Source: Thalassomonas actiniarum (GTDB taxonomy: Bacteria > Pseudomonadota > Gammaproteobacteria > Enterobacterales > Alteromonadaceae). From it: a stretch of DNA of 64,000 nt. Below the pieces are notes generated by a model. That model was not told the origin of the DNA and searched no databases. It saw only the letters and a list, made by a program, of their open reading frames with translations. A program made the translations under genes and the position numbers. The stretch is from the NCBI RefSeq assembly GCF_000948975.2, contig NZ_CP059735.1, positions 3,968,001 to 4,032,000 on the forward strand, given 5' to 3'. Shown here in pieces: positions 1 to 8,555 of the stretch (position 1 is its first letter; the number at the start of each line of letters is the position of its first letter).

Positions 1-297
1 GCCATCAACCTGGCCAATGCCCTGGTGGAAAACCTGGATGAGGGCAAAGCGCTGCTGGAGAAAAAACTGAAACAGCTCTCACGCTGCGCTCCGGGTGCCA
101 CAGCTATCACTAAGGCTCTGTTATTAAACCCGGAGAACTTGTCCCAGGAGGCACTGTTAGATTTGGCGGCGCAGCAGTTCTCGGCCCAGTTTACCCAAGC
201 CCGATCAGAAGCCCTGGAAGGCACCCGGGCTTTTATGGAAAAACGCCCGCCCGAATGGGCAGCAAGCACGGCAGCAGTTGAGCAGGAGCAAGCATGA
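1..297 (+). CDS. Enoyl-CoA hydratase/isomerase family protein, C-terminal part (5' end outside window)
   Basis: The frame is open from base 1 and ends in TGA at 295-297, leaving the last 98 residues. The text is typical of the C-terminal helices of crotonases: INLANALVENL, then a cysteine/alanine-rich stretch with APGATAITKALLL. The active site lies upstream and cannot be seen. The stop overlaps the ATG of the biotin carboxylase gene (ATGA), so the two are translationally coupled. Context fits methylglutaconyl-CoA hydratase (LiuC) or isohexenylglutaconyl-CoA hydratase (AtuE), the step after the carboxylase in leucine or acyclic terpene breakdown. Which one applies cannot be told from this fragment. 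Confidence 0.8.
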   Translation, partial: AINLANALVENLDEGKALLEKKLKQLSRCAPGATAITKALLLNPENLSQEALLDLAAQQFSAQFTQARSEALEGTRAFMEKRPPEWAASTAAVEQEQA

Positions 298-2438
298 GCA
301 AAACTTTAAGCAACAGCGTTAACAAGGCTTTTAGCAAAGCTTTTGACAAGATACTGATCGCCAACCGGGGCGAGATCGCCGTGCGCATTATCAAAACCGC
401 CAAGGCCTTAGGTTACCAGACGGTCGCAGTCTTTAGCGATGCTGACGCTGACAGTCCCCATGTTTCCCTGGCGGACTGCGCTGTACATATCGGCGCGGCA
501 AATGTCAGTGAAAGCTACCTGGATATAGAAAAAATCATTGCTGCTGCCAAGCAAACCGGCGCCCGGGCAATACATCCGGGATATGGCCTGTTATCGGAAA
601 ATGCCGGTTTTGCCCGCGCCTGCCAAGACAACCAGCTGATCTTTATCGGTCCGGATGCCGGGGCCATCGAACTGATGGGCAACAAGCAAGCGGCCAAAGA
701 GGCGATGCTGGCGGCCGATATCCCCTGTATCCCGGGTTATCAGGGAGCAAAACAAGACAATAACACCTTAAAATCACAGGCAGAAACCATAGGTTTTCCG
801 TTAATGATCAAAGCCGCAGCCGGTGGCGGCGGTAAAGGCATGCGCTTGGCCCATAGCCTTGACGACATAGAAACCTTATTTAACAGCGCCCGCAGCGAGG
901 CGCTGGCCAGCTTTGGCAGTGAGCAGCTGATATTGGAGCGCGCCCTGGTGAATGCCCGCCATATTGAAATACAGGTTGTCCGGGATTTGCATGGCAACTG
1001 TATTCACCTGGGGGAGCGGGATTGCTCGATGCAAAGGCGCCACCAAAAGGTGATTGAGGAAGCCCCCGGGGTTAACATCGGCAATGAACTCAGGAATAAA
1101 ATGGGTCAGGCCGCGGTAAATGTTGCCAACAGCTGCGACTACCTGGGGGTAGGCACGGTTGAGTTTCTGTTAGTACAAGATAAGCAGGAAGAGGCCTTTT
1201 ATTTCCTGGAAATGAATACCCGGCTGCAGGTTGAACACCCGGTCACGGAAATGATCACCGGCATCGACCTGGTCAAATGGCAGCTCGATATTGCCCACGG
1301 TAAAGCACTGCCTTTAACCCAGGAGCAGGTTCGTTTTGACGGCCATGCCATCGAAGCCAGACTTTATAGCGAAGATCCCGCGCAACACTTTATGCCGCAA
1401 AGCGGCCAAATCAGCTTTTGGCAATCCCCCGAAGATCAGGATCAAAGTCAGGAAAACAACATACGCTGCGATCATATGCTGACACCCAGGGCCCATATCA
1501 GCCGTTATTACGATCCCATGCTGGCAAAAATCATTGTCTGGGGAGAAGACCGGGAGCAGGCCCGCAGAAGGCTTATTCAGGCCCTGCAGCAAAGCCATTT
1601 ACATGGCATCAGGCATAATAAAGCCTTTTTACTGGAACTGGCAAACAGTGAAGCCTTTGCCAATCAAGACAGTGAAAACCCGGTCCATACCCGGTTTATC
1701 GACGATAATTTAACAGCACTGAAAAGCAGCAGCCAAACACAGCTAACGCCAGAGCAATGGGCATTGGCGGCAACACTATGCTATTTTCTGCAAAGCCAGT
1801 CACTACAAGGTAAAACCTTGCAAAGTGAAACCAAGCACCAATTACCGCGGCCAACCCAAGGACCAGGCTTGGTATTAAGCAAACACATGCTATTACACTG
1901 TGACAGCGCCCCGGCAGAAAACAAGCAGCAAAGCGTGGAGATCACGCCTGTCAGCCAAGGGGAGCATATTGGCGATCAAGCGCTGTACCGGGTGCATTTG
2001 GCTAAACAAGCTTTTGATATTGCCATCGTAAATATCACCGCAAACCGTTTTACCTGCCAGATAAACGGCCTGAGACAAGACTATTATTTCAGCCAGCAAC
2101 AAGAGAAGCTCAATATCAGCGGGCAGGACTTTGACTTTGGCATAACCGATCTCAGCTATCACTCGGGCCAAAGCGGTTCTGATGCTTCCGGCACAGCACA
2201 AGGCAGCGGCCAGCATTTTGCCCCCATGAACGGCACCGTTGTGGCGGTAGAAAAATCTTTAGGGGATATTATCGAGCAAGGCGAGGTCTTATTCACCATA
2301 GAAGCCATGAAAATGGAGTTGCCGGTAAAAGCCAGCTGTAGCGGCACCCTCAGCTATATTAATTTGGAAAAAAATCAGCAGGTCACCAGCGGACAATTAC
2401 TGGCAACCATATCAGATGACGAGAAAGTCGAGCAATAA
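294..2438 (+). CDS. Biotin-dependent acyl-CoA carboxylase alpha subunit (methylcrotonyl-/geranyl-CoA carboxylase type)
   Basis: 714 residues. The order is biotin carboxylase N-domain (ILIANRGEIAVRI, near residue 20), ATP-grasp with glycine-rich loop AAAGGGGKGMR near 180, catalytic MNTRLQVEHPVTE near 306-318, BC C-terminal domain, a linker, and a C-terminal biotinyl domain with EAMKM whose lysine is residue 673. This is the usual architecture of the alpha subunit of 3-methylcrotonyl-CoA or geranyl-CoA carboxylase, which carboxylates its own biotin for transfer by a beta subunit. The beta subunit must lie upstream, outside the window. The gene overlaps the hydratase by 4 nt. A downstream SDR rather than HMG-CoA lyase makes the atu-type assignment worth considering, but substrate specificity is not readable here. 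Confidence 0.93.
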   Translation: MSKTLSNSVNKAFSKAFDKILIANRGEIAVRIIKTAKALGYQTVAVFSDADADSPHVSLADCAVHIGAANVSESYLDIEKIIAAAKQTGARAIHPGYGLLSENAGFARACQDNQLIFIGPDAGAIELMGNKQAAKEAMLAADIPCIPGYQGAKQDNNTLKSQAETIGFPLMIKAAAGGGGKGMRLAHSLDDIETLFNSARSEALASFGSEQLILERALVNARHIEIQVVRDLHGNCIHLGERDCSMQRRHQKVIEEAPGVNIGNELRNKMGQAAVNVANSCDYLGVGTVEFLLVQDKQEEAFYFLEMNTRLQVEHPVTEMITGIDLVKWQLDIAHGKALPLTQEQVRFDGHAIEARLYSEDPAQHFMPQSGQISFWQSPEDQDQSQENNIRCDHMLTPRAHISRYYDPMLAKIIVWGEDREQARRRLIQALQQSHLHGIRHNKAFLLELANSEAFANQDSENPVHTRFIDDNLTALKSSSQTQLTPEQWALAATLCYFLQSQSLQGKTLQSETKHQLPRPTQGPGLVLSKHMLLHCDSAPAENKQQSVEITPVSQGEHIGDQALYRVHLAKQAFDIAIVNITANRFTCQINGLRQDYYFSQQQEKLNISGQDFDFGITDLSYHSGQSGSDASGTAQGSGQHFAPMNGTVVAVEKSLGDIIEQGEVLFTIEAMKMELPVKASCSGTLSYINLEKNQQVTSGQLLATISDDEKVEQ

Positions 2439-2477
2439 CAACTTAAGTTGACGTTTTTAAAAGAAGGAACAGAGAAA

Positions 2478-3332
2478 ATGACACAAGACAACTCAGCCAC
2501 AAGCAAAGCACTACAAGGTAAAACCATCATCATTACCGGCGGCAGCCGCGGCATAGGCCGGGAAATCGCCCTGAAGGCTGCTGCCGACGGCGCCAACATC
2601 GTGATCGCCTCAAAATCCGATACCCCCCATGACAAACTACCCGGCACCATCCACAGCGTCGCCGAAGAAGTCGAGCAGGCAGGCGGCAAAGCGCTGGCGA
2701 TCAAAGTCGATGTCCGCGACGAGCAAAGCATTTATGCCATGGTAGAGCAAACCGTAGGCACCTTTGGCGGCATAGACGCACTGATCAACAATGCCGGCGC
2801 CATTCACCTTAGAGGCATAGAAGAGACCCCGATCAAACGTTTTGACCTGATGCACGCCATCAACGAACGCGCGGTATTATTATGCACCCAGGCGGTACTG
2901 CCGCACCTGAAAAAATCGGAAAACGGCCATATCATCAGCATGTCGCCGCCGATCAGTTTAAAAAAGCACTGGTTAAAGCCGCATATCGCCTACACAGTCA
3001 CTAAATACGGCATGAGCCTTTTGACCATGGGCCTGGCGGAAGAATTAAAAGAGCATAACATTGCCGTTAACTCCCTGTGGCCGAAAACCGCCATCGCCAC
3101 CGCTGCGGTGGAATATGCCATAGACGCGAAAATTTTGCCTATGTCCCGCACCCCGGCGATTATGGCCGATGCCGCCTATGAGATCCTCACCAGCAAAAAC
3201 CTGGCAATGACCGGCCAGACCCTGATCGACGAAGACGTATTAAGGGCGGGTGGCCAGACGGAATTTGACCACTACAAGGTAGATCCCAACTGCGACCGCC
3301 TGTTCCCGGATTTATTCGTCGATTTAGACTAA
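2478..3332 (+). CDS. SDR family oxidoreductase, HSDL2-like
   Basis: 284 residues from the ATG at 2478, preceded by AAGAAGGA at 2461-2468. An in-frame TTG at 2448 has no ribosome site. It has the Rossmann motif TGGSRGIG (residues 20-27), NNAG, and catalytic YTVTK (Y172, K176). The active-site serine lies in SMSPP, and the following KYGMSLL segment resembles HSDL2 and related peroxisomal/bacterial SDRs acting on acyl-CoA derivatives. It follows the carboxylase by 39 nt in the same operon, which suggests a dehydrogenase step on a branched acyl-CoA or terpenoid intermediate. In Pseudomonas atu operons SDR genes (atuB, atuG) occupy comparable positions. Substrate unknown. Confidence 0.85.
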   Translation: MTQDNSATSKALQGKTIIITGGSRGIGREIALKAAADGANIVIASKSDTPHDKLPGTIHSVAEEVEQAGGKALAIKVDVRDEQSIYAMVEQTVGTFGGIDALINNAGAIHLRGIEETPIKRFDLMHAINERAVLLCTQAVLPHLKKSENGHIISMSPPISLKKHWLKPHIAYTVTKYGMSLLTMGLAEELKEHNIAVNSLWPKTAIATAAVEYAIDAKILPMSRTPAIMADAAYEILTSKNLAMTGQTLIDEDVLRAGGQTEFDHYKVDPNCDRLFPDLFVDLD

Positions 3333-3342
3333 GGAGCCTGTG

Positions 3343-4344
3343 ATGTCGGATAGCAAAACCCTAACCGGACCGTCAACTGGCAGTAAGGCATTGATGGATC
3401 AGCTGAGCCTGCCGCTGATTTGTGCCCCTATGTTCCTGGTTTCAGACATGAAACTGGTACTGGCCGCCTGTGAGCAAGGCATAATAGGCACCTTCCCGGC
3501 GCTGAACGAGCGCACCAGCGATCATTTCGCCTCCTGGCTGCATACCCTGGGGCAGAAACTGGCCAAACTCAGGGAGCAGCAGGACTATGTTGCCCCCTAC
3601 GGCATCAACCTGGTGGTGCATAAATCCAACCCTCGCTGGCAGGCGGATTTAGCACACTGCGTCAATGCCAAAGTGCCGCTGGTGATTTCGTCTTTAGGCG
3701 CGGCGCGGGAAGTGGTGGATGCGGTGCACAGCTACGGCGGCCTGGTCTATCACGACGTTGCCAGCAGCTATCACGCGAAAAAAGCCATAGACGCAGGCGT
3801 TGACGGCGTTATTGCCGTCTCCCAGGGGGCCGGCGGCCATGCCGGTACCATCAACCCCTTTGCCCTGGTGGGAGAAATCCGCGAGTTTTACCAGGGCACC
3901 TTACTGCTCGGCGGCAGTTTAAGCCGGGGAGACGATATCCTCGCCGCCCAGGCCATGGGGGCGGATCTCGCCTATCTCGGCACCCGCTTTATCAACTGCC
4001 AGGAGTCCAATGCCGAAGCCGGTTACCAGCAGATGCTCATTGATGCCGGCGCCCACGACATTATCCATACCCCGGCAGTTTCCGGGGTTCCGGCGAACTT
4101 TATGCGCCAGAGCCTGGAGCAGGCAGGCTTTGATATGTCGGCCCTGTCTAAACCCGGAGAAATCAACTACGGCGAAAAACTCATCCCGGAAAACGAAGAA
4201 GCGAGAGCCTGGAAAACCGTATGGTCTGCCGGACAGGGGGTCAGCACCATCCATGACAGCCCGTCCATGGCCGAGCTGGTACAAAGGTTAAAGAACGAAT
4301 ACCAAAACGCCAAAGACAAATTAGCCGCAAAAACTGGGTTTTAA
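3343..4344 (+). CDS. NAD(P)H-dependent flavin oxidoreductase / nitronate monooxygenase family
   Basis: 333 residues. The start is the ATG at 3343, 6 nt after AAGGAG at 3331-3336; an in-frame GTG lies directly before it. The fold is an FMN TIM barrel of the 2-nitropropane dioxygenase/nitronate monooxygenase family. ICAPMFLVSD sits at the N-terminus and the phosphate/catalytic region reads VSQGAGGHAG, with the family histidine. Many family members outside true nitronate oxidation are of unknown substrate. Spacing (10 nt from the SDR) puts it in the acyl-CoA operon, so an enoyl or quinone reductase-like role is as plausible as nitronate oxidation. It is the last gene before a terminator. Confidence 0.85.
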   Translation: MSDSKTLTGPSTGSKALMDQLSLPLICAPMFLVSDMKLVLAACEQGIIGTFPALNERTSDHFASWLHTLGQKLAKLREQQDYVAPYGINLVVHKSNPRWQADLAHCVNAKVPLVISSLGAAREVVDAVHSYGGLVYHDVASSYHAKKAIDAGVDGVIAVSQGAGGHAGTINPFALVGEIREFYQGTLLLGGSLSRGDDILAAQAMGADLAYLGTRFINCQESNAEAGYQQMLIDAGAHDIIHTPAVSGVPANFMRQSLEQAGFDMSALSKPGEINYGEKLIPENEEARAWKTVWSAGQGVSTIHDSPSMAELVQRLKNEYQNAKDKLAAKTGF

Positions 4345-4356
4345 CAGGTGTAAAAC

Positions 4357-4389
4357 CAGGACCGGTTTAGCAAAAACCGGCCTGTTTTT
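4357..4389 (+). terminator. Rho-independent terminator after the acyl-CoA operon
   Basis: The stem is CAGG-A-CCGGTTT / AAACCGG-CCTG with loop AGCAA and one bulged A, followed by TTTTT. It lies 12 nt after the flavoprotein stop codon. Confidence 0.85.
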
Positions 4390-4461
4390 CTTGCTTTCCG
4401 GCGATAATCCAATCCCCGGAGGCAGCCAAATTTCAGCCAAGAGTTACTAAAGGAAATACGC

Positions 4462-5019
4462 ATGAGCGCTCACTCCGCCAAGCAGCCGTTAACGGATAAA
4501 CCGATCCAAACCATCAAAGCCAACAGCACGGCGAAACTGGTTAACCGCCTGGCAAGGCTACCCGCCCCTTTTAACAACAAACTGCTCTCGTTTGTGGTTG
4601 GTTTTAAAGTGCCCTATGTCAGCACCACAGGCGTCAGGATTAGGCATTTAGACCATCAGCGGGCAGATTTTTTCATCAAGAACAAACGCAAATCCCGCAA
4701 CCACCTGGGCGGCGTACATGCCGTGGCCGCCGCCCTGCTGGCAGAGTCTGCCACCGGGCTGCTGATAGCCATGAATGTCCCCGACACCAGCGTGGCGGTG
4801 ATCAAAACCATGACCTTTAACTTTGCCAAACGCCAGCAGGGCGATATGCGCGCCGAGGCCAGCCTGACGCCCGAACAAATTGCCGATATCCGGGGCAGCG
4901 AAAAAGGCGAAACCCTGGTCAAGGTAGCACTTACCGACGGTACCGGCCGGGAGCCGATTATCTGTGAAATGCTCTGGGCCTGGGTGCCGAAAAAACGCCC
5001 CCAAAGCCCAAGTGAATAA
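4462..5019 (+). CDS. DUF4442 hotdog-fold protein, thioesterase-like
   Basis: 185 residues with RBS AAAGGAAA just upstream of the ATG. The central segment HLGGVHAVAAALLAESA followed by beta strands and IKTMTFNF matches the DUF4442 branch of hotdog proteins, related to PaaI-type acyl-CoA thioesterases. No enzyme activity is proven for most members. It stands behind the terminator of the acyl-CoA operon and may be transcribed on its own, though a role in acyl-CoA turnover would suit its place. The end WAWVPKKR is typical of this group. Confidence 0.8.
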   Translation: MSAHSAKQPLTDKPIQTIKANSTAKLVNRLARLPAPFNNKLLSFVVGFKVPYVSTTGVRIRHLDHQRADFFIKNKRKSRNHLGGVHAVAAALLAESATGLLIAMNVPDTSVAVIKTMTFNFAKRQQGDMRAEASLTPEQIADIRGSEKGETLVKVALTDGTGREPIICEMLWAWVPKKRPQSPSE

Positions 5020-5064
5020 TATACAAAAAACAGGTGAAACAACCCGGTTCCAGCTGGCAAACTT

Positions 5065-5679
5065 TTACCGCTCACTTATGTCTGCGGTTTTTATGCCTTT
5101 GCCGAAATGGGGCAGAATTTGTGTTTCAAAATAATCCTGCTGCTGTGCGTTAAAGGCGGCTGTCGCATCGGTCACCACACACATGTTATAGCCGATATCA
5201 TGCCCCTGGCGTAAGGTCGACTCAACACAAACATGACTGGCAAATCCCGCCAGGTACAAGGTGTCGATATGGTTATTGCGCAACACACTGTCTAACATGC
5301 TGCCGGCAAAGGCACTGGCGCCGGTACGCTCGTTGATCACTATCTCCCCCGGCTGCGGCATAAAATCGTCATGGATATCCGCCATTTCGTGCTGCCAGGT
5401 TTGCGCGTTAGGAATAGCCGCCCTTAAACCATATTTTGCCTGCCCGAAAACCCGGTAACCGGCATCCGGGCGCAAGCAAACATGAATGATCATCGCATCC
5501 GTGTCCCGGCCTTTTTGCAGCAAGGTTTTTCCCCGGGTTATTGCCGAGACAAAAGCGGCTTCATCTTCAATCAGCAATTTTCGTAACTTGCCCTGCCCGC
5601 TCAGCCATTCATTTTGAAATTCAATAAAGACCAGCGCCGTCTTGGCATTTAGCGGATAACTTATAACATTTTCATTCAT
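5065..5679 (-). CDS. Isochorismatase-like cysteine hydrolase
   Basis: 204 residues, start ATG at 5679 with AAGG 7 nt upstream. An in-frame GTG lies two codons earlier. It has the isochorismatase-fold pattern: an N-terminal strand ALVFIEFQNEW, a SAF-AGS segment, and the nucleophile elbow GFASHVCVESTLRQG with cysteine. At the position of the usual catalytic aspartate (IDxQ) there is glutamate (IEFQ), and the usual lysine four residues before SAF is arginine. Such proteins hydrolyse amides or vinyl ethers; no substrate can be named. A Crp/Fnr-like regulator gene lies 111 bp upstream on the same strand. Confidence 0.85.
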   Translation of the reverse strand: MNENVISYPLNAKTALVFIEFQNEWLSGQGKLRKLLIEDEAAFVSAITRGKTLLQKGRDTDAMIIHVCLRPDAGYRVFGQAKYGLRAAIPNAQTWQHEMADIHDDFMPQPGEIVINERTGASAFAGSMLDSVLRNNHIDTLYLAGFASHVCVESTLRQGHDIGYNMCVVTDATAAFNAQQQDYFETQILPHFGKGIKTADISER

Positions 5680-5790
5680 ATGCACGCCTTAAGATAAAAC
5701 TCAGTCGCTATAGGATAATCACAGCCCCGGAGCTTGCCTTAACTTATGTTAAGAAAGGAAATAAAAAGAGAGTTAAGGTTTACGTTAAAT

Positions 5791-6387
5791 TTAAGCTGAA
5801 GTTAAGGCTAACTTTTTTCTGATGCGGGACAAGGTAACATCTGTCATGCCCAGGTAGTTAGCAATAAGATACAGGGGAAGTTGGCTGCTAAGCACGGGAT
5901 GATCCTTTAAGAACCTGACGTATCTGGCCTCGGCATCGAGATTAAGCCAGGCATACTCCCGCTGCACTTTTTCATCCAGCACCCGCTCCAATAAGCTCAT
6001 TAATACCGACAGGCCCCATTGGCTGGATTCAAGTAACCGGCGCACCTTGGCATAATCCGCCTGATAACAGCTGACCGCTGTCAGGGCTTCAATAAAGAAA
6101 TTAGCCGGCTGTTTGATGGCCGCCGGGGCACAGGGGGCCATGATTTGCTCTGCGCCGAAAAATCCTTTGCTGTGCTCCCGCCCCCGGGAGTCGAGATAAT
6201 AAAGACGAAAGCTGCCTTCACGAATCACGGTAAAGCTTTGCCAGCGCTGCCCGCTTTCAAGATAAGTGACCCCCTTGGCTAACCTTTTATGGCGAAAGTA
6301 AACACTCAGGCTTTCATCAACAGCAAAAGCCTGGTTGCCGTATGCCGACAAGCAAGAGAGCACAAAATCCTTTTGCGTTAACGTCAT
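5791..6387 (-). CDS. Crp/Fnr-family transcriptional regulator
   Basis: 198 residues from the ATG at 6387; an in-frame GTG precedes it. The N-terminal part is a cyclic-nucleotide-binding-like beta roll (KGVTYLESGQRWQSFTVIREGSFRLYY). The C-terminal helix-turn-helix reads YLIANYLGMTDVTLSRIRKKL. The phosphate-binding cassette typical of cAMP receptors is not evident and there is no N-terminal cysteine cluster as in FNR, so the signal is unknown. It lies directly upstream of the cysteine hydrolase and probably controls it or itself. Confidence 0.85.
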   Translation of the reverse strand: MTLTQKDFVLSCLSAYGNQAFAVDESLSVYFRHKRLAKGVTYLESGQRWQSFTVIREGSFRLYYLDSRGREHSKGFFGAEQIMAPCAPAAIKQPANFFIEALTAVSCYQADYAKVRRLLESSQWGLSVLMSLLERVLDEKVQREYAWLNLDAEARYVRFLKDHPVLSSQLPLYLIANYLGMTDVTLSRIRKKLALTSA

Positions 6388-6429
6388 CACAACCGTTTAA
6401 TAACCCGTTAAGCCCGGGCTAATAACAAG

Positions 6430-7077
6430 TTAATAAGCGGCCACTTGATATTTATTGAGCTTAGCTTCATATTCCACTAACCGGGCTTCATAAATATGCT
6501 CCAGTTCATGAATATCCGCCGATACCGCTTCAAGCTCGGCGGCTAATTCTTTTAGCCGCTCCAGGGCATCGGCCCGCTGCTCGGACGTGGATTCATCGGC
6601 AAGGATCACCGCTTCTTTTTTGGTGATTTTTTTCTGTAACTTCTTCTCTAGTTTCAAGGCGCTGTTGATATCGGACTGCACCCTATCCAACACTTCCTTC
6701 GCCTGATAGACGATTTGGCCGCTTTTGAAACCTTTTAAAAAACCTTGCTCCTGTGGACCGCGGCAGACGCCGTGATATTCATCCCCGCTCATCGCCAGCT
6801 GATAACCGCGCGAAGCAACACAATAATCTTTTAATCCGGCTTTACGTCCGGCGCTGTATGCTTTGATATCCGGCGAAACCCCGGCGTCGGCACAGGCCTG
6901 ACGGTGCTTGCCGATATAAGAGGCTGCCTTGCCGTCACTGCCGTCTTCTAATCCTATGGTATACCAGTCGGCCACCAGGCATTCTTCTTTGCTCATGGTA
7001 GCGCAGCCGAATAACAGGCTGCTCAGCCCCGCTAATAAAACCGGTTTGAAAAACAAGCGGGATGAAAAATTCGCCAT
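6430..7077 (-). CDS. DUF2799 lipoprotein
   Basis: 215 residues from the ATG at 7077, which has GGAG 9 nt upstream. A longer in-frame start at 7128 would place the signal peptide internally. The N-terminus is a lipoprotein signal with lipobox LLFGC. The mature part has YTIGLEDGSDGK, AYSAGRKAGLKDYC and QGFLKGFKSG, which are hallmark DUF2799 repeats. The last 90 residues form a charged, probably coiled-coil region. Likely a periplasmic or outer-membrane-anchored protein of unknown function. Confidence 0.85.
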   Translation of the reverse strand: MANFSSRLFFKPVLLAGLSSLLFGCATMSKEECLVADWYTIGLEDGSDGKAASYIGKHRQACADAGVSPDIKAYSAGRKAGLKDYCVASRGYQLAMSGDEYHGVCRGPQEQGFLKGFKSGQIVYQAKEVLDRVQSDINSALKLEKKLQKKITKKEAVILADESTSEQRADALERLKELAAELEAVSADIHELEHIYEARLVEYEAKLNKYQVAAY

Positions 7078-7239
7078 AAGAGTAGACTCCAATACTTTAA
7101 AATTGCCGTACAAACACACAGGGACCAATGCAGATTTCCCTTGTATAGGCCGGATAAACTAACTAGCAATAATATAAAGAAAACAGGCAGCTAAATCTAG
7201 CGATCTAACTGCCTGAAACTTCATTATTTATTAAGCGAG

Positions 7240-8514
7240 CTAAGCCTGCTGTAATATTGGCCAGTTATCCAGGAGACGACCATCCCGCAAGGTTTTCAGC
7301 TGCCCGAATTGCAGAAAAACCGCTTCGCTTTGCGCCGGGCGTAAAAACACATGGTCATCGACAAACAGCTTGACCTTGTCAGAGCCGTTGACGATTTGCT
7401 GGTTGGTGCTTTGTCCGTATAAGGTATTGTCCTGCAATCCCCGGGGGGATTCATACTCTGCCTGCCAGTTGCCGCCGTAGATAAAAAAAGTTTGCTGCAT
7501 ATTTTTATCCCACATGGAGAACAAATCGCGGGCAAATTCCGCCGAAGGCAGCCGGGTGCCGGCCATTTTTTTCAGCACAGGCGTGGCGATGTAAGCCGCC
7601 GGCTGAAACTGCGCCAGGGTCGGTACGTCAAAACTGCTGGGTTTCACCAGGCAGGAGCCGGCGGAAAGCTCATTGGCAACCGACCCTTCCCGGTGCAGGG
7701 CCAAAGTCGGGCTGCCGGCGCCGTTAAAGCACAGGGAGTCAGATTTCAGGGCGGGAAAGTTATGATATAAGAAGTTGATACTGGCCTGATAAAACTGCTG
7801 GGATTCGTCAAAGGCCTGTTGCGGTGATTTAAGCACCCCGGGTACTTTCACCACATGGGCGTCATAACCCATAAAACCGGCAAAAGTGAGAACATCGCCG
7901 TTTTGCTCAATCAGGGTCAGCAGGCTATTGAGCTCACTCAGGGACTGCACCCCGCCGCGGTGTAAACCGACATCCAACTCAATATTAATGCGCATTTTCA
8001 CCGATAATTGCTTCGCCAGCGCCAGGTATTGATTTAACCTATGCTCGCTGTCGATCAGCCACTGCAGCTGGCTTTGGGCATCAAAGGCCGGTTTTTCTCC
8101 CTGCTGCTGATAGAAACGCTCTGCCGCTTTTACCGGCATAGGTTTGCCCAGCAATAAGTCGCTGTCGGGGTAGTCCCGGGCTATCTGGCTTAAAAACGGC
8201 TGGTGGAACACCATCAGTTTATTGGTATCGGCCTTTTCCATGATATAGCCAAGCAGCTGCGGGCTCGGCAGGGATTTGGCGACAATACGAAAGTCTTTCT
8301 CCGGGTTAAGGGTAGATTTTAATGCCTTGATATTCTCATCCAGGGCGTCAAGGTCTACCAGCATACTCGGTACATAACTGCCGTCGCGTTTCAGGCTGCG
8401 GTTAAGCTGCTCAAAATATGGGGTGTAGGCATCCCCGTTATCGTCCGGCCTGAAAGTTAACGCCCCTGCCACCCCTGCGGCGGCCCCGGCCAATAAAAAT
8501 TGACGTCTGTTCAT
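7240..8514 (-). CDS. Tat-exported PLP-dependent enzyme, D-threonine aldolase/alanine-racemase-like fold type III
   Basis: 424 residues. It starts with MNRRQFLLAGAAAGVAGAL, a twin-arginine signal. The following LVDLDALDENIKAL and FRIVAKSLPS match the N-terminal PLP barrel of the DSD1/D-threonine aldolase group, with the lysine in VAKS as the likely Schiff-base residue. A C-terminal metal/PLP domain ends with FVDDHVFLRPAQSEAVF, where the HxxxxPxQ pattern fits the D-threonine aldolase metal site (only partly conserved here). The gene lies 41 bp downstream of the lactone oxidase gene, same strand. Tat export fits a protein that must bind PLP before secretion. Substrate unknown. Confidence 0.85.
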   Translation of the reverse strand: MNRRQFLLAGAAAGVAGALTFRPDDNGDAYTPYFEQLNRSLKRDGSYVPSMLVDLDALDENIKALKSTLNPEKDFRIVAKSLPSPQLLGYIMEKADTNKLMVFHQPFLSQIARDYPDSDLLLGKPMPVKAAERFYQQQGEKPAFDAQSQLQWLIDSEHRLNQYLALAKQLSVKMRINIELDVGLHRGGVQSLSELNSLLTLIEQNGDVLTFAGFMGYDAHVVKVPGVLKSPQQAFDESQQFYQASINFLYHNFPALKSDSLCFNGAGSPTLALHREGSVANELSAGSCLVKPSSFDVPTLAQFQPAAYIATPVLKKMAGTRLPSAEFARDLFSMWDKNMQQTFFIYGGNWQAEYESPRGLQDNTLYGQSTNQQIVNGSDKVKLFVDDHVFLRPAQSEAVFLQFGQLKTLRDGRLLDNWPILQQA

Positions 8515-8555
8515 TTATCTCTCCTGACTCTCTTAAAGCTCTTCATGCATCTCGG

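Noticed and set aside
4656-5075. Minus-strand ORF of 139 codons
   Set aside because: Antisense of the DUF4442 gene; no ribosome site or domain, and its composition follows the sense gene.
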